A DNA stretch of 64,000 bases from Euwallacea fornicatus (Eukaryota; Arthropoda; Insecta; Coleoptera; Curculionidae). The notes under the pieces were generated by a model. That model had not been told where the DNA came from and ran no database searches. It worked only from the letters and a program-made list of their open reading frames with translations. The DNA is taken from assembly GCF_040115645.1 (NCBI RefSeq), contig NC_089572.1, positions 62,001 to 126,000 on the forward strand, written 5' to 3'. A program made the position numbers and the translations under genes. Below are positions 32,556 through 45,697 of the stretch, one piece after another; within the stretch, counting starts at the first letter, position 1; the number at the start of each line of letters is the position of its first letter.

Positions 32556-33581
32556 TGTTATTGAAAAGGAATTATAAACATATCCAAACATATGCTCAAA
32601 TGTAAGCTCAAATACGAATATAGGTCTAGATATAAAAGTATCGACGTTCCTACCATCAGTACCTGTTTAGTATTTAATTTAATGTAATACGATGCACTTT
32701 AGGACTACGCCTATGCATAATGTAGGCCGCAGTACCATTTTTTTTATTATCGATAGATTTTCCAAGTCATTAAGGGCGGTTCGGGATGGGAATTCCCAGC
32801 AATATTCTTTGTCGGGTTTGAAGCCTGGACCTAATTTGTGCACTGCCTCACCGGCATTGACTAATAAAGGACCCATCCGCTATTTATCTAAGCGTTATGC
32901 TGTAATGGAACTCGCGAAATAAAACTCGGGAACACTTTAGTAGATTTTATTCCACTCGTTATGACACACACAACCCTGAATCGTTTCAAAACTAAAGATC
33001 TTGGGCTTTAACTGGCATTTCAATGGAGAGAGTCAGGAGTTAAGGATGCGGGATTTTACAAGATTCCGGGAGCATCGAGCTATATCATTCGTATCGTCAT
33101 AATTAAAAAATGGAGGTTGTTACAAGTTTCGGGGTATCTTAAGTACTAAAAAAAATGGGGGTCAGTACCCATAGGCGTGCTCCGGTTTTAGGCAATAAGC
33201 AAGATAACCCACAGATGGTAACTTTCCAAATTCTTAACCCGTAAAGTCAAGACAATGGTAAGAAAGGATAATTTACGAGGGTGTTGCAGCTGTAGTCTGA
33301 TTTTAGCAAAATGTGGATACTTTCGACTTTTGTCTTGACGAGGAAAAGGAGTGAAAGTTTTTATAAAGGGTAACCCTTATTGGAAGATAATGGGTTCCCG
33401 ACATATGACCGTCCTGGACATACCACTAAGGTAGTGAAAATTCATAGGTGTAGCCTAAGGGTACATTACAATGCTTTAATACGATAGATAGTCGGAATAC
33501 CGACCATCGTTTGTTAAGGGTACGCTATTGAGTGTCATATTCTAGGTCTAGTATTTAAGCTTTGTAAAAAGTAAGTTAATA
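32556..33581. repeat. uncharacterised repeat, partly related to the LTR-like sequence at 59735
   Basis: The block GGGAATTCCCAGCAATATTCTTTGTCGG (split here only for description; 32785-32815) and a later CTAAGCGTTATGCTGTAA match, in order, TTCCAACGCTATTCTTTGTCGG and CTAAGCGCTACGCTTTAA at 59850-59960. A second, inverted piece near 33125-33185 matches 60005-60055 (ACGCCTATGG and AGTACTTAAG). Probably fragments of one LTR family; borders not resolved. Confidence 0.45.
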
Positions 33582-33947
33582 CAGTTGAACTCGCTTATAA
33601 CGAACGCTCGCTTTTAAGGAACAAAATGCTTGGAACGTAAAAAGTGTCTATTTAACTATATGTTGTTCTTGTTCGGATATAACAAACACATTTATAACAA
33701 ACGATTGGCTTTAGCGAATGCTTTCTGGTAAAAATTTGTAGGTCCGATCGGTTATAACGAACCAATCTATAAAAAAAGACCATTCTGTACAATCTATTAG
33801 GTTAGTTTTAGGGTATATTTTGCCGACATAATCTCGATCCGGGAAATCCCCGTGTATTGAATCGTAGTAAATTTTACGTGAAATAAGTATGGACCACATC
33901 AGTTGCATTTCATTTGTGTAGGAAAAAGCAAAATCGCTTTGTTGTGT
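33582..33947. mobile_element. pogo/Tigger-like terminus, orphan
   Basis: CAGTTGAACTCGCTTATAACG follows TA at 33580-33581, and TATAACGAA-type repeats recur at about 33680, 33700 and 33755. That is the style of Tigger/pogo inverted ends. No second end or transposase is seen; the sequence is cut by the truncated Tc1 at 33948. Confidence 0.5.
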
Positions 33948-34781
33948 GTCTGGAGATTGAGGAGGGGTTTTAAGGACTTTAGGACAACTGTACAACAGTC
34001 ATTTACGAACAATATGAGCGGTATGTTTTGGATCATTGTCTTGGTATAGCTTGAACGAATTTAATATGCTCATGTTTTCCGCACTTTTCCGTAAATTTTG
34101 TCTTAGAATATTTAAATATGCATTTTTGTCCATAATACCATCAATGAAAACTAATTCGCCAACTCCTAGTGATGATATACACCCCCAAACCAAAACTGAA
34201 CCTCCTCCACGTTTTACTGTAGGACAAAGATGTTGTCTCTGTAGTTCTGCATTTGCTTTCCTCCATACCATTTGACATCCGTCTGAGCCAAAAATATTAA
34301 ATTTTGATTCATCACAAAAAATTACATCATTCCAATAATTGTCTGGTTTGGAAATGAATTCTTTAGCAAAATTGATTCGTACTTTTACATTTTTACTGCT
34401 AAGCCATGGTTTTTTTCTGCATACCCTTCCGTGATATCCATGGCTTTTGATAGACCGACGAATGATTTCAGTACTAACTATTTTATTGGAATGATTTTCC
34501 AATAGGGTGTTCAATTTTGGAACACTAACTTTAGGGTTTTTCTTAATGGTTCTCATTATGAAGCGGTTGTCCCTATCATTTAACAATTTTGGTCGACCTG
34601 TTTGTTTTTTTTGAAGTATTCTATCTTCATTTTTATAACGTTTTACAATGTCTCCAACTGTGCTCTTACTTAATTGGAGCATTTCCCCAATCTTTTTATA
34701 GGAATTACCTTTTTCATAATGAAATATTACTAATTGCCTTTTATCAAAACTAACATTACTTTTGTTTGGTACCCGACCCAT
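33948..34781 (-). pseudogene. transposase of element F, 3' end lost
   Basis: Starts MGRVPNKSNVSFDKRQLVIF (34781) and runs clean for about 260 codons: helix-turn-helix (KKIGEMLQLSKSTVGDIV), GRPKLLND linker, VIFCDESKFNIFGSDG (first Asp) and LYQDNDPKHTAHIV (second Asp). A TAG follows VRK at 33999, then SCPKVLKTPPQSPD, after which unrelated sequence replaces the block with the catalytic Glu. It is closely similar to the element A protein. Confidence 0.85.
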
Positions 34782-35114
34782 GATGGATATTATTTCTAAT
34801 TTTACTCTGCGATATCTGTATTTAGCAAGCAACAAATGCATGCAAATGCGTAAGAATTCTTTTTTGGCTATGAATAATTTTGTTGTGTGTGTCGTCCGAA
34901 TATTTTTGTGACCCGTTTAATGGTTCTCTAGACTTTTTCTTGAAATTTCAATATAAACTATTATGATTTCGCATTCTTTTTTATGCAGACCGCTAAATAG
35001 ATGGTTGATAAAGACATTTCTAACGTAAAAAAAATAAAAAAATAACTAATATATTTAATTAGGACTCGTGAAATCTGTAAAAAGAGCGCGTCCGAATATT
35101 TTTGGGATTCACTG
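33948..35114 (-). mobile_element. Tc1-like element F, same family as A, truncated
   Basis: The right end at 35114 (TGGGATTCACTG, next to TA) and its inner repeat near 34890 (CGTCCGAATATTTTTGTGACC) match the ends of element A. The other end and the last part of the gene are missing: homology stops at 33948, right after the codons for PPQSPD. Confidence 0.85.
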
Positions 35115-35659
35115 TAGAAGAACATGTTAACGTCATACGGGTTCTCCATCAGATAATTCCAAAACCTATTTCACAATTTTTTTTTTATCGCACGGTACTA
35201 CACAGGAGAATTTTCACCAGGCTCCTATATTCCAGAGTACCCACTCTGGTGGGGGAGCTATATACTGAACACACTCGACTATATGCCAACGAGATAATAT
35301 ATGAAGAGTTTACAAAACTTGCATAATGTTATGATCGTTTATTTCCTTACTTGTGATTTTAAATGATTTCGAAAAATGGTTTTGTAACTTTTAACATGAC
35401 TCTCCACATCAAAAGTGCGAAGCCACAGGCTTCCATTAGTAGAAGTTCGAATACATTGTTTTCACTCTTTTCCATATCATCTTATTAGAACTCATGAAAG
35501 TTGATAAACATAAATTGACGTTAGACTTAACCTCATTTCTGTCTTGTTTATTTCTGATATTTAGATTTATATTTCTCATGTTTGTTGTAACAAACTTTTA
35601 CGTTGGTTGATAATATAAAACACGTAAAAAGCAATATTAGTAAGAAGACGAGTTAAATA
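35115..35659. other. upstream region of the candidate gene at 35660
   Basis: AT-rich; no element recognised. It may hold the promoter of the next gene. Confidence 0.35.
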
Positions 35660-36338
35660 ATGTCATCTTCAAACCCTATATTCCTAGACGTAGATTCGAG
35701 CATTGTGGAAAATAATCTACGCATTGCAGTAAGTTCTTTTTTAATTATCATTGTTTAACGGACTTTCTAATCTTTGCTTAGACCTCAAAAATATGCCTCT
35801 TTTCCTTTGTTACCCAGTACAAAATACAATAAAGAATTCTGTAACATGAATGTTACTAATCTCTGGATCGAAAAATATTTAACTAGTTTCATGAATAAAC
35901 ATAAAAAAGTTTTACTTACATGAATTTTGAAAACATTACCGTACATAGTAATATTTCCCATTGTTATAACTAATAACAGATATGAGCAATGCTTATTCCA
36001 TCACTTATGTCTTTTTATATAACTCTCAGGATAATTCAAACGAACTGGACAAACTGATCGACAGTGTCATTCCACAGTTCCCTTCTAAGTTAGTCAAACC
36101 TCATCCAGGTAAGGTTTTAGTTTAATCATTTCAATAGGATTTAATAATTACTTAATGGTATTTTTTCCTGAAAATGTTAATGCAAGTCTCAGTACAGCAA
36201 TGCAGATTTTCTGTTACTGTATTCGCATATAAATTTTTGGTAATTTATGGGCATTTGGTAACCAGGAATAAGAGTCCTTTAAAAGTTTTTACACTGGTTT
36301 TTCCTATAGAAAATGATGATAAGTCAAAATTGGGTTGA
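35660..36338 (+). CDS. small multi-exon candidate gene, unknown product
   Basis: Exon 1 35660-35728 starts MSSSNPIFLDVDSSIVEN and ends at a strong donor GTAAGT. Exon 2 36030-36108 follows CTCTCAG and reads DNSNELDKLIDSVIPQFPSK up to GTAAGG. Both are in frame. The third exon is uncertain: acceptor at 36192 gives QQCRFSVTVFAYKFLVIYGH and stops at TGA 36336-36338, for a protein of about 97 residues; the gene could instead continue elsewhere. I do not recognise the family. AATAAA signals lie near 36640-36680. It converges on the MRP1 gene. Confidence 0.45.
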
Positions 36339-36909
36339 AATAGATTGAAAACAAAATAATCTAGCAGTGGCAATAAGAATTAATCGAGAGGCCACAATTG
36401 TCACAATTTCCTAAAACTCATGTTACCATTCTGTCTTTATTTGGTTTTATAAATTGACTATACTTATATTTAAAAGTTAAAAAATCTGTAATTAAATTCT
36501 TTAAAACCATTCAACACTAACTTTCCTGGGAGTTTTTGATAATAGTAATTCACTTGTTGTTACATGAACCTTAGAACAAATACAGACTTCTTATTATTAT
36601 ACTTATTTTTATTGTAAATGGCATCTTACAATGTATTGGTGTAAATAAAACTTATAAATTCATATATGTACATAAATAAAATATTTTTTAAAGGGTTTCA
36701 GTCGGAAATAGTTACTTTTTTCAACTTTGTATTTGAAGACTTAGATACATTTGTTAAATACAAAAGTTGCAAATTTTGATTTTACTGCGTACATTTTCAA
36801 AGTTAAAGGATATGTGCATTCCCTCATGAAAACCCTATTCAGTAGAAGCTCTTTATCACAATTACGTAAACATTTAAACAACAATATTTCTTTCACTCCT
36901 AATTAAAAC

Positions 36910-39900
36910 TTAATGTGCCAATCCTGCATCTTTACACATTCCAAAGAATATTGATTTTTTATTTTTTAACAATATTTCCGGGCTATCAAATTCGGCTATT
37001 TCACCCATATTTAACACCAAAACCCTATCAGAATCAATGATAGTATTTAATCTGTGGGCTATTGTAAGTACTGTGCACTCTGCAAAGGCAGTGTGGATGG
37101 TCTTTTGGATGAGCTCATCAGTTTCCAAATCAACAGCAGCTGTTGCTTCATCCAAAATGAGGATTTTCGTCTTTCTTAACAGAGCTCGTGCCAAACAAAC
37201 CAATTGCCTTTGACCTACTGAAAGATTTTCTCCTCCTTCCGATACGTTGTAATATAAACCGCTAGCCAATGCTAAAAAAAATTGTCATAATCATCTTCAA
37301 CAGTTTTCAAATATAAAATAAAATGGCTACCATTAGCAAAGTTCTTTAAGTGGGCCATTTCCAAGGCTGTCCAGACCTCCTCATCTGAATATTTTTCAAA
37401 AGGATCCAAATTCATTCTAAGAGACCCCGAAAACAAAACTGCATCTTGTGGAATAATAGTCAAACGTGACCTGACATCATGCAACCCTAGTTCTGAGATG
37501 TTTTTTCCATCTATTACTATTTCTCCTTTGGCAGCTTCAATTATTCTGGAAAAGGTTGAAAGTATTAACTCTTTGTCTCATGTAATCAATTAGAACCTAC
37601 CGAAAGAGTCCTAAAGTGAGACTGGATTTTCCAGCCCCAGTTCTTCCTACTATACCAACTTTCTCACCTCCTTTAATATTGAAGCTGATTCCTTTGAGAA
37701 CTGGATCTAGTCCAGGTCTAAAAATATTTAATTCATCACACCTCCGTAGTTTATAGCAAATGAACTTTTTGAATTTACCTATATCTCACACTGTACTCTT
37801 TGAACTCCACGATGCCAGTCTCGGGCCACGTTATAGCCGGTGTTTTGCTAGGAATTTCCCATGGAGCCTCCCTTTCTTTTTCCCCGTATTCTTTAATACG
37901 CTCCACTGAGACAATGGTTGTTTCAACATCTGAGATCATTCTTACCAAGAAATTCAGGGTGTTAGTGATCTGTTAGGGAAATTCTCTGTTAAAGACAATT
38001 TGGCTACAAGCGTGAGTACGTACGTTCATAGAATAGGTGACAGACAATCCCACTAGTGCCGGATTCAAGTCTTTCGCCAACACAGCAAATAGGGCTGCGA
38101 ATAGGATAATTAAATTTCCAATAGTTTCTAGTCGTATCGACAGCCATCTGCTGCACCAATTCGTCGGGTATGTAATTTTCTGATTTATGTCCACTTTGTC
38201 CTCAGACACCACTGTGAATCTTAAATAAGCTCTTATTTAGTTTCCTGTCTTGGCAGAATACGCACGTTGTTACCTTTGGACTTGATTGTATGCTCGAATA
38301 ACATGGGTACCAGTCAAAGTTTCCCCAAAGTGGGAGTAAATAGGAGATCGGGAAACTGACTCCATTCTCCTTAATTGTCTTGTGGAGGCCACGTAATAAC
38401 GTTGGATGAATATATAAATGATCAGAAGAGGGACAATTACAGCTGTAAAAAGTGGCGTGGTGAAGCAAATCACTCCAATGGTTCCTAGTACCTAGAAAAA
38501 ATGATATTGAGTTAAGGATTTACGAAAAACCTAATTTTGTAACCAGTTTTTTTTTTGTTAGTTTAGATTATCTAGGTTCGCCAAAATTAAAGAATGGTAG
38601 GTTATGATGTGGTTGCCCAAAAATAATAGCTACTCATGTAATTTGTTAGGAAATATATAATTTTATGTAATGAGTGGAATTTTGCAGGATGAGTAAAATG
38701 AAGTTACGCAATAAGATACGGGTTACATAAAATTGCATTACCTAATGAATTTCATATATGATTTTTTTTAATTTTGACTATTCGATGGAAAAATCATAAA
38801 AAAATCGCATACATGTGAACGCAGGTATTCAATTTCATCTCGTATTCGTAAAAATACAGCAACCATTATTGCTCCTGGTTCGAGGAACAAGAAGGAATAA
38901 AATTCTCAAAATTTTTACTATTTTAGACGTTTGTGTATCTCTAACGGTTTTCAAGATTCTTTTCAAGTTTTGCTCTATGATAAAGAAATTATACGAACCT
39001 TCGACAAAATTATTCAATATTAAACTGCACTTACCCTAAAAGTGTTTTGGAAAAATATGTTGAAAGCCATAGGTAGCCTCATGTCAATACTGATAATATC
39101 ACCGGAAAATCTGCTTAAAATACGGCCTGAAGGTGTAGTATCGAAAAAGGACATCGGCATTCGCAACACATTTTTTAACATGAAATTGTGTAATATTGTA
39201 GCTGCCCTCATGGTTCCTGCAATTGCAAATCCTTATTTGTAACAACAAATTTTAACTACAGCTTTACCTCACCTTTGGCGAATATGAGCGAAGATGATAA
39301 TACTGAGATTGCTTGAGCGAGTCCTAGAGCACCATAGACTCCTAAATATTTATCTCGAAGGGCAGTATCCACTTTTCCATCAACTATCATGTTGGGATCT
39401 TCAGACCACCATCCGAGCCACACATTTGTAAATATACCAAATACTAAATGAAAAAGTTTTTATAAGGTATTTAAATATTATTTCACTTGTCGCACTGTAC
39501 TTACACTGAAAACTGATACTAAATATTACAGTTCCAAATATGAAAATGAAGCCAATGGCTTTGAGATAATAGATGTATACATCCTTCTTGACATTGCCTC
39601 TTTCGGTTCTTTCTTCAGTGATAAGTTTGCCCTTAGGGGATGGTCTCTTACGTTCCAAGGTCTCTTTTCCTTCTAAAGCCATTAACACAAAATTATTTAA
39701 TAATTTACAACCACATATTAGTAAAAGGAAACAGAAAAGTAAAAACATAAAAATAAAAAGAAAAATAGAAAATATTCAAAAAAACATTATGTGAACAAAC
39801 CTTGCTATTAATATAAGGTGTCCCAAAAATAATGAGACAAAGAGTAACAGCAGATTATTGGCATCAACTTATTAAGATTCATCGAAATAGTTGTATTCCG

Positions 39901-42900
39901 AAAGTTAATATTAACAAAGGTACTTGTCGTTAAAGTTAAAATTTCATTTTTTATTTTATTTCTTATTTTCAGTCTTTTGATTTTTGATATTGAAATTTGG
40001 TATCTGGGAATTCTTGAACGTGGCAAACAAGCTAGTGCTGTTGGTTTTATTGCAGCTAAAAGAGGGCGCCACTTTAACCCATCTTGGCTAATTAAAAAGA
40101 CTGATTTATTTCAACGCATCTGCAGTAGTCCTGTTAATAAAAAATATTATTCTGTTTAATATTTTAAATAAAAAAAGTACATCTGTTAGTAGCCTCAGAA
40201 CTTGACCGTTTTCCAGGTATTTATATAATGTACAATTCTTATAACACAAGAAACCTTGGATTTCAACCAATTAAAAAAAAATTATAGCGACTTCGATAAC
40301 CTACTACTCTACCACTGGCAAATCGGTATTCAGTTTAAAAATGGCGCGCAAACAAAACAAACGCTTACTTCGTTTGACTTCGCCAGCTCTCGGCTTTATT
40401 CGAGAATATATACATACAAACATTCATGAGATATTAAACTAGAAAATTTTTCGAAAACGGTCAAGTTTTGAGGATACTAACCGGTATATCTTTTTTTTTT
40501 TAAACTAGAGTGTTAAACAGAATAATATTTTGTATTAATAAAACTACTGGAATTGTGTAGAAATTTTTTTAGCCCTTCTAACTAGCCAAGACGCTTTCAA
40601 GTGACGCCCCCTATTAATCACAATAAAACTGACAGCACTAATTTCTTTGCTAGGTCCGACAACCCTCGAATATCAAATTTCAGTAACAGTTCAGGTCAAA
40701 ACACTGTGAAGATGCGAAATAAAATAAAAAATAAAATTTAAAATACAACACCCTGTATCTTTGTTAATATTAACTTTCGGGATACAACAATTGCGCTGCA
40801 TCGTAATGTTTTGATGGCAGAAATCTGCCGTTGTTCCTTGTCTCATTACTTTTGAGACACCCTATATATTCAAAATCGTTTCGGGACTTGCATTATTAGA
40901 AGTTGCACGATATAAGGGAGAGAACGAAAGACTTTTACTATTTTATGGGGCGCCGGGCTCACGTACATAGCTTTATGTGGCTCTTTTGTGTGAACTTTTT
41001 TGATAACAGTTTTATTATTATCTTCTTACCTGTATCAGGCTTGATACTGCTTTTTCTAGCCGTACTGATTTTCCTCATTGCCATACTGGGCCTCCTCTTA
41101 GAACTTTTAACACTCCGCAAGCTCTCCCTGGATTCGGTCCTGCCAAGCCCATTGATTCCATGCTGTGAACCAATAGAGGCAGATTCGGATATTCGAGATC
41201 TTTGCCTGGAAATTGTTCTCTTAATCTCAGGCGCAATGGGCGTGTCTTCTAACTGTTGCTGCAACTCGTCCAACTCATCTTCATCCTCAACTTCTTCAGT
41301 TATGTGTTGCATGATAAACTCGGCAAAAGCGCCTTTGTTCGACAGGAGTTCCTTGTAGCTTCCAGTCTCTGATATTGATCCTTCTTTCAAGCAAATAATT
41401 TTATCAGTTTGCGGGAGATATGTTATCGAATGTGTGACCAGTAGTCTTGTTTTGTTTTTCAACAATCCGTTTGGACCTAAAAAGTTTCTTCTGATCACAA
41501 GATTTCTTTTTTTTTCAGTAAATAGTTTACCGATAAGATTATCGAAAATATGTTTGCCCACGTGAGAATCAACAGCGCTCAATGGGTCGTCCAGCAAATA
41601 CAGTTCTGCATCTGCATAGACAGCTCTAGCCAAGCTGATCCTCTGCTTTTGACCTCCAGATAAGTTAATCCCCTTTTCACCAATTTCAGTCTGATCACCA
41701 TTAGCCAGCATTTCGAAGTCAGGCCTTAGCGCACAAGCATCGACGATCTGCTGGTATCTGTGAAAAGCATTTAGTTCAGCGGTCAGAGATTTTCAAAATG
41801 GTAAATGGGAAATTTGAGTGTGGTAATTAAAACCATGATTTTAAATGGGTTTTAAAAACAATGCAGATTGGCAGAAACTACAAATCTGAAAACATTTTTA
41901 CATAGAAAAACGTCGAAAACTATTTTTTCGAAAAGTCACACGATGGTGAATCGGGTTTTCAGAACGGTCACTTTTCAATTCGGTGGTGATCACGCGAAAT
42001 TATATGGAATTTATGTATCGGAAGCATTTTTCTAAGATTTTATATACAGGGTTACTGATAATTTGACATATTCCTTTAAGGTAGAGATAGGTTATGAGGT
42101 AGGGAGTAAATTGTATCAATATATATGCATATTGCAAAACTCACTAAATTTTGAGTTAGTTCAATTTGTTTTTTTTTTATTTCGGAATTTTAATGATTTC
42201 AGAGTGATTTGTCAAGAAATCTTGTTTCGATTTTTTACATTCGCTACTCTATCACTTATCTAACATTATGATCTTCTGTATGGAATGAAATAAGAATACT
42301 CATAGACGCACAGATAATAACGTAACTATCCACTTACTTGAGCTTATTAAGCGGAGCTCCGAAGGTAATGTTATCCTGGACAGTAGCGTTCTGTATCCAT
42401 GCTTGTTGCGGTACGTAAGCTACAGAACCCCAGGTGTTCACTTTTCCATCAACGATATCCATTTCTCCGGAAATGGCGCTGATGAGACTGCTTTTGCCAG
42501 TACCCACAGTACCCACCACGGCTGTTAGGCTGTTGCTGGCTACAGTTAAGTTGATATTTTTGAGGATCGGTTCCTCGCCCCAGGTGAAAGTTCCGTTCTT
42601 GATCGTAATAGGTTCAGCTGACAAAATGATTACTTTAGTAAAAACAAAATGAAGAGCATTGCTCATATTATGTACAGGATGTCTGTTTCTGACTTGCACT
42701 CCAATTTAGAATTCAAAAATATTGGGTTTCAAAATTAAAAAAAAATTTGATGATTTTCGAAAATTTGGTTTTTACGAAAGCGGGAAAGAGTAACGTCCTG
42801 CACTGAAATGCGTTCGAAAAATAGTTACTTTCCGCACACATTTACGTAATTTTTGTAGCATTTTAGAACATGACAAACCTTCGTTTGTGAAGAATTCGCG

Positions 42901-45697
42901 TTTTGAACTTACCTTTATTTTCATTGTGCGTCACATAAGGTTCCAACTCATCTGCATTCAAGAACGAATTTATTCTTTTAATTGATACCCAAGCGTGCAC
43001 CACTTGCATGATAACGTGTGGCAGCATTGACATTGGCATTCTGAGTAGATTCAGCAAGGCCAGAGATACAAAGGCTTTGGCTGGGTCCAGAATATTCTTT
43101 TCGTCAATTAACACGTATGTGGCAAATGTCCCACATGAAACTATGAAAGGTGTACAATTCCATAGGAATTGACTGCCGGCGTTTAGGTAGGCAGCAGCTT
43201 TCAAGGTTTTTACCTCCTTGTCCCTTATGTTCATCACCTTCTTCTCAAAGCTTTTCTCCCAGGCATATAACTTTAAAACTTTAATCCCGCCTAGAACTTC
43301 GTTCATAACTTTCACCCTTTCGTCTTTGTTCTTCATTTGATTCACATGGAAGTTTCTTGATTTCTTTACTATCAGGGAATTAATCGGGATTAGAGCGAGC
43401 ATCACCAATAAACCTGCGAATACTGCCATTCCTAACTCTTGGTAGAGAAAGACAAGCGCCAATATGATGCTGACTGGAGCTGACCATAGTGTATTAATGA
43501 ACATGATTAGCTCTTGAAACTTCTGGGCATCATTAGACATTAGATTGACGATTTCGCCTACAGTTTTGTTTTTACGGGCTGAATTAGATATCCTAAGGGA
43601 TTTGCGATAAATTGCTGCAGTAAGGATGGTTCGAGAATGAAGGCCTACTACGAAGAATCTATCCATTTGGACGCTGTTCACGAAAGTTATAAATGTTGCC
43701 ACCAGGAACATGATGAAAGCGTAAAGTATACCTTTCCATAGAGGTTCATCTGAGCCAATGTATGATATGATAAACCTGAAGTTGTGAATTGAGGGGTTAT
43801 GGAGGTTCTGAATGGCAAATCGCATAGTTGACTTACCCTAATAGTTTTGGATTTGCAAATTGAATAACATCTGTCATTAGACGCATACAAAGGCCGAACA
43901 CGAAAGGTCTCCATAAGCAGCCCCAAAGGGCGGGCAGTATTGAAGTGTCCTTTCGTTTTTTAATGGTTGCATTCGGAGATCTTGCATCGATCTTGGCTTG
44001 GTATATTCTAAAATATTAAATGCTTAGTTTTAAATTAATTAATTAATTATTTATTGAGTTAATGATCGATTAATAATTAACTGTATTAATGGTTGAATGT
44101 AATAATTAATAATTGATAACAAATTTTAAATTAAAAATGAACAAATAAGGATGTCTAACTTGGAAATTTCGTAAACTGCAGTGAAACTGAATATTTTCAT
44201 AAATAATTAAGTTTTTTTTTATTAATGTCCAGTTCGTTTTTTCCAAAAACCGAAAAGTCGGAAATTCATTTGCATAATTTGTTTTCGCCATTTCTGCCCA
44301 TTTTGCGCAATCTCCATGTAAAATATCGATATTTTGAATACACTATGTTGTACGTAAAATAAAATTCAAATTATGATTACTCTTTATGTTTCTGCATCCT
44401 TTTTGAAAATTTCTGCTCAAATATTGGAACTAAGGCCCCAGAAGTGTGCTGGTATTCCAAGTCATACATGTCCTTCATTTCCAAAGGTCTTTTAAAGCCT
44501 TTGTACATAAATGGTTCCAAGAAGCAAAATGTGGCTCTGCTGAGGAAGCTGGATCGCGGTTCTGGGCTTGGATTCTAAATAACTTATCACTTAGCTGTGC
44601 TTCCGTTTCTGTTTATTTCCATATTTACCTGTGTTTTTCCATATGGATAGACCTTTGGAATACCTTCTGCGAAACAATTGAGCAGTAGCATCGCTAGAAC
44701 AAGAGGGTAATACATTAAGTAGCTCAGGTATTCGTAGTAGTCTTTGATAGCGTTATTCTGTGCCATCCTGATCTCAGAACGAAGTTGCGGTATACCACAT
44801 AATGCACATAGCAACCAAAATTGGAACAGCACCCCGGAGGATTGAACTCCATAGTTTTTGTTTTTATACGCCAATATAATAGCCAAACCCTACAAATTTT
44901 TCACAATATAAATAAACGCTTTTCAGGTAATAGTTTATTTGCTATTAGCGTGCAGTAAAAGAACTTTACTGCACACGTGTAATTAGATCTCTTTATGGTA
45001 ATCGATTATTAACTGAAGTGTGCTGCACAAAGTATTGCTTCCTACCCTTTTTAGTAAATAATGTTTTATTGCGTAAACAATAGTTAAAGTGCAAGTATAG
45101 CTGCCAAAAGAACAATATTAGAAATTTCAATTTCGGCATATCTAGACAAACATTTTAACAAATTCTTGACTTCTAAAAGTGCTCAAATTTGCGATAAAAA
45201 TATTTTATAATATTCGTGAGCTTAATTAAATTAAGTAAAATTATTAAAATGAATTCAAGTTACTTGTAACTACAATACTTACAAAAGTAATAAATTTTAG
45301 TAGTGGTATGAAAATATCCACTTTAGTATTAACATCTCCTCCAGCACTGGTAATAAAATCACTAAGGGCCACCGCACAAATGAGAGCATTTATCAACAGC
45401 TTCAGGAAGTTTTTCCAGTTCCATGGAATGTATTTATTAGGGCTAGAAACTTGGAAATATATTTGCAGCGGTGAAAACAGCCATAAAAATTGACAGGGTA
45501 TCCACACGAGAACGGTTTTTTCAAAGCATGGCGTGAATTCCGGGTCGTCGGTGTTCCATGTTAATGTGGAATTCTGAAAATCGGTGTTCTTGAAAGTAGA
45601 ATTCCTCAAAGTGATAAAATAGCAAAGTACTTACCCAAAATTTAGACCCACAAAATTTGTCTAATGCTTTGGTGTCCAACCATGATTCATTACTCAT
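36910..45697 (-). CDS. MRP1: multidrug resistance-associated protein 1-type ABC exporter (ABCC)
   Basis: Eighteen exons on the minus strand: 45697-45635, 45573-45283, 44889-44629, 44574-44381, 44007-43837, 43775-42913, 42617-42338, 41757-41531, 41476-41030, 39672-39505, 39443-39273, 39216-39035, 38491-38274, 38219-38024, 37969-37779, 37717-37601, 37545-37331 and 37271-36910. All phases agree and sum to 1538 codons plus TAA, close to the roughly 1530 residues of long MRPs. Order: TMD0 and linker (1-320), TMD1, NBD1 (Walker A GTVGTGKSS near 650, NLSGGQKQR, LYLLDDPLSAVD), Ser/Arg-rich linker (RQRSRISES, KRRPSMAMRK), TMD2, NBD2 (GRTGAGKSS near 1333, ENLSVGQRQ, ILILDEATAAVD, LTIAHR). NBD1 has Asp in place of the catalytic Glu, as is normal in ABCC; NBD2 keeps Glu. 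It should export glutathione, glucuronide and other conjugates across the plasma membrane. It is apparently intact. Confidence 0.95.
39811..40869. mobile_element. foldback element with ~400-bp arms, in MRP1 intron 9
   Basis: The arms at 39811 to about 40210 and about 40445 to 40869 are inverted copies, starting ATATAAGGTGTCCCAAAA (left) and ending in the inverse of ATATAGGGTGTCTCAAAA (right). Shared blocks: CTTTCGGAATACAAC-like ends, AGTGCTGTTGGTTTTATTG, GGGCGCCACTT and AACTTGACCGTTTTC. The loop is about 230 bp. The arms are more diverged than those at 8075-9285, so this copy is older. It occupies most of the 1357-nt intron. Confidence 0.82.

Noticed and set aside
40903..41358. Plus-strand open frame rich in Ser and Ile
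   Set aside because: It is the exact antisense of MRP1 exon 9, which is firmly supported by family alignment.
45283..45697. MRP1 start further upstream
   Set aside because: The ATG at 45697 gives a first exon ending in phase with the WNTDDPEFTPCFEKTVLVW block expected near residue 25-45 of long MRPs; no better upstream exon was seen.
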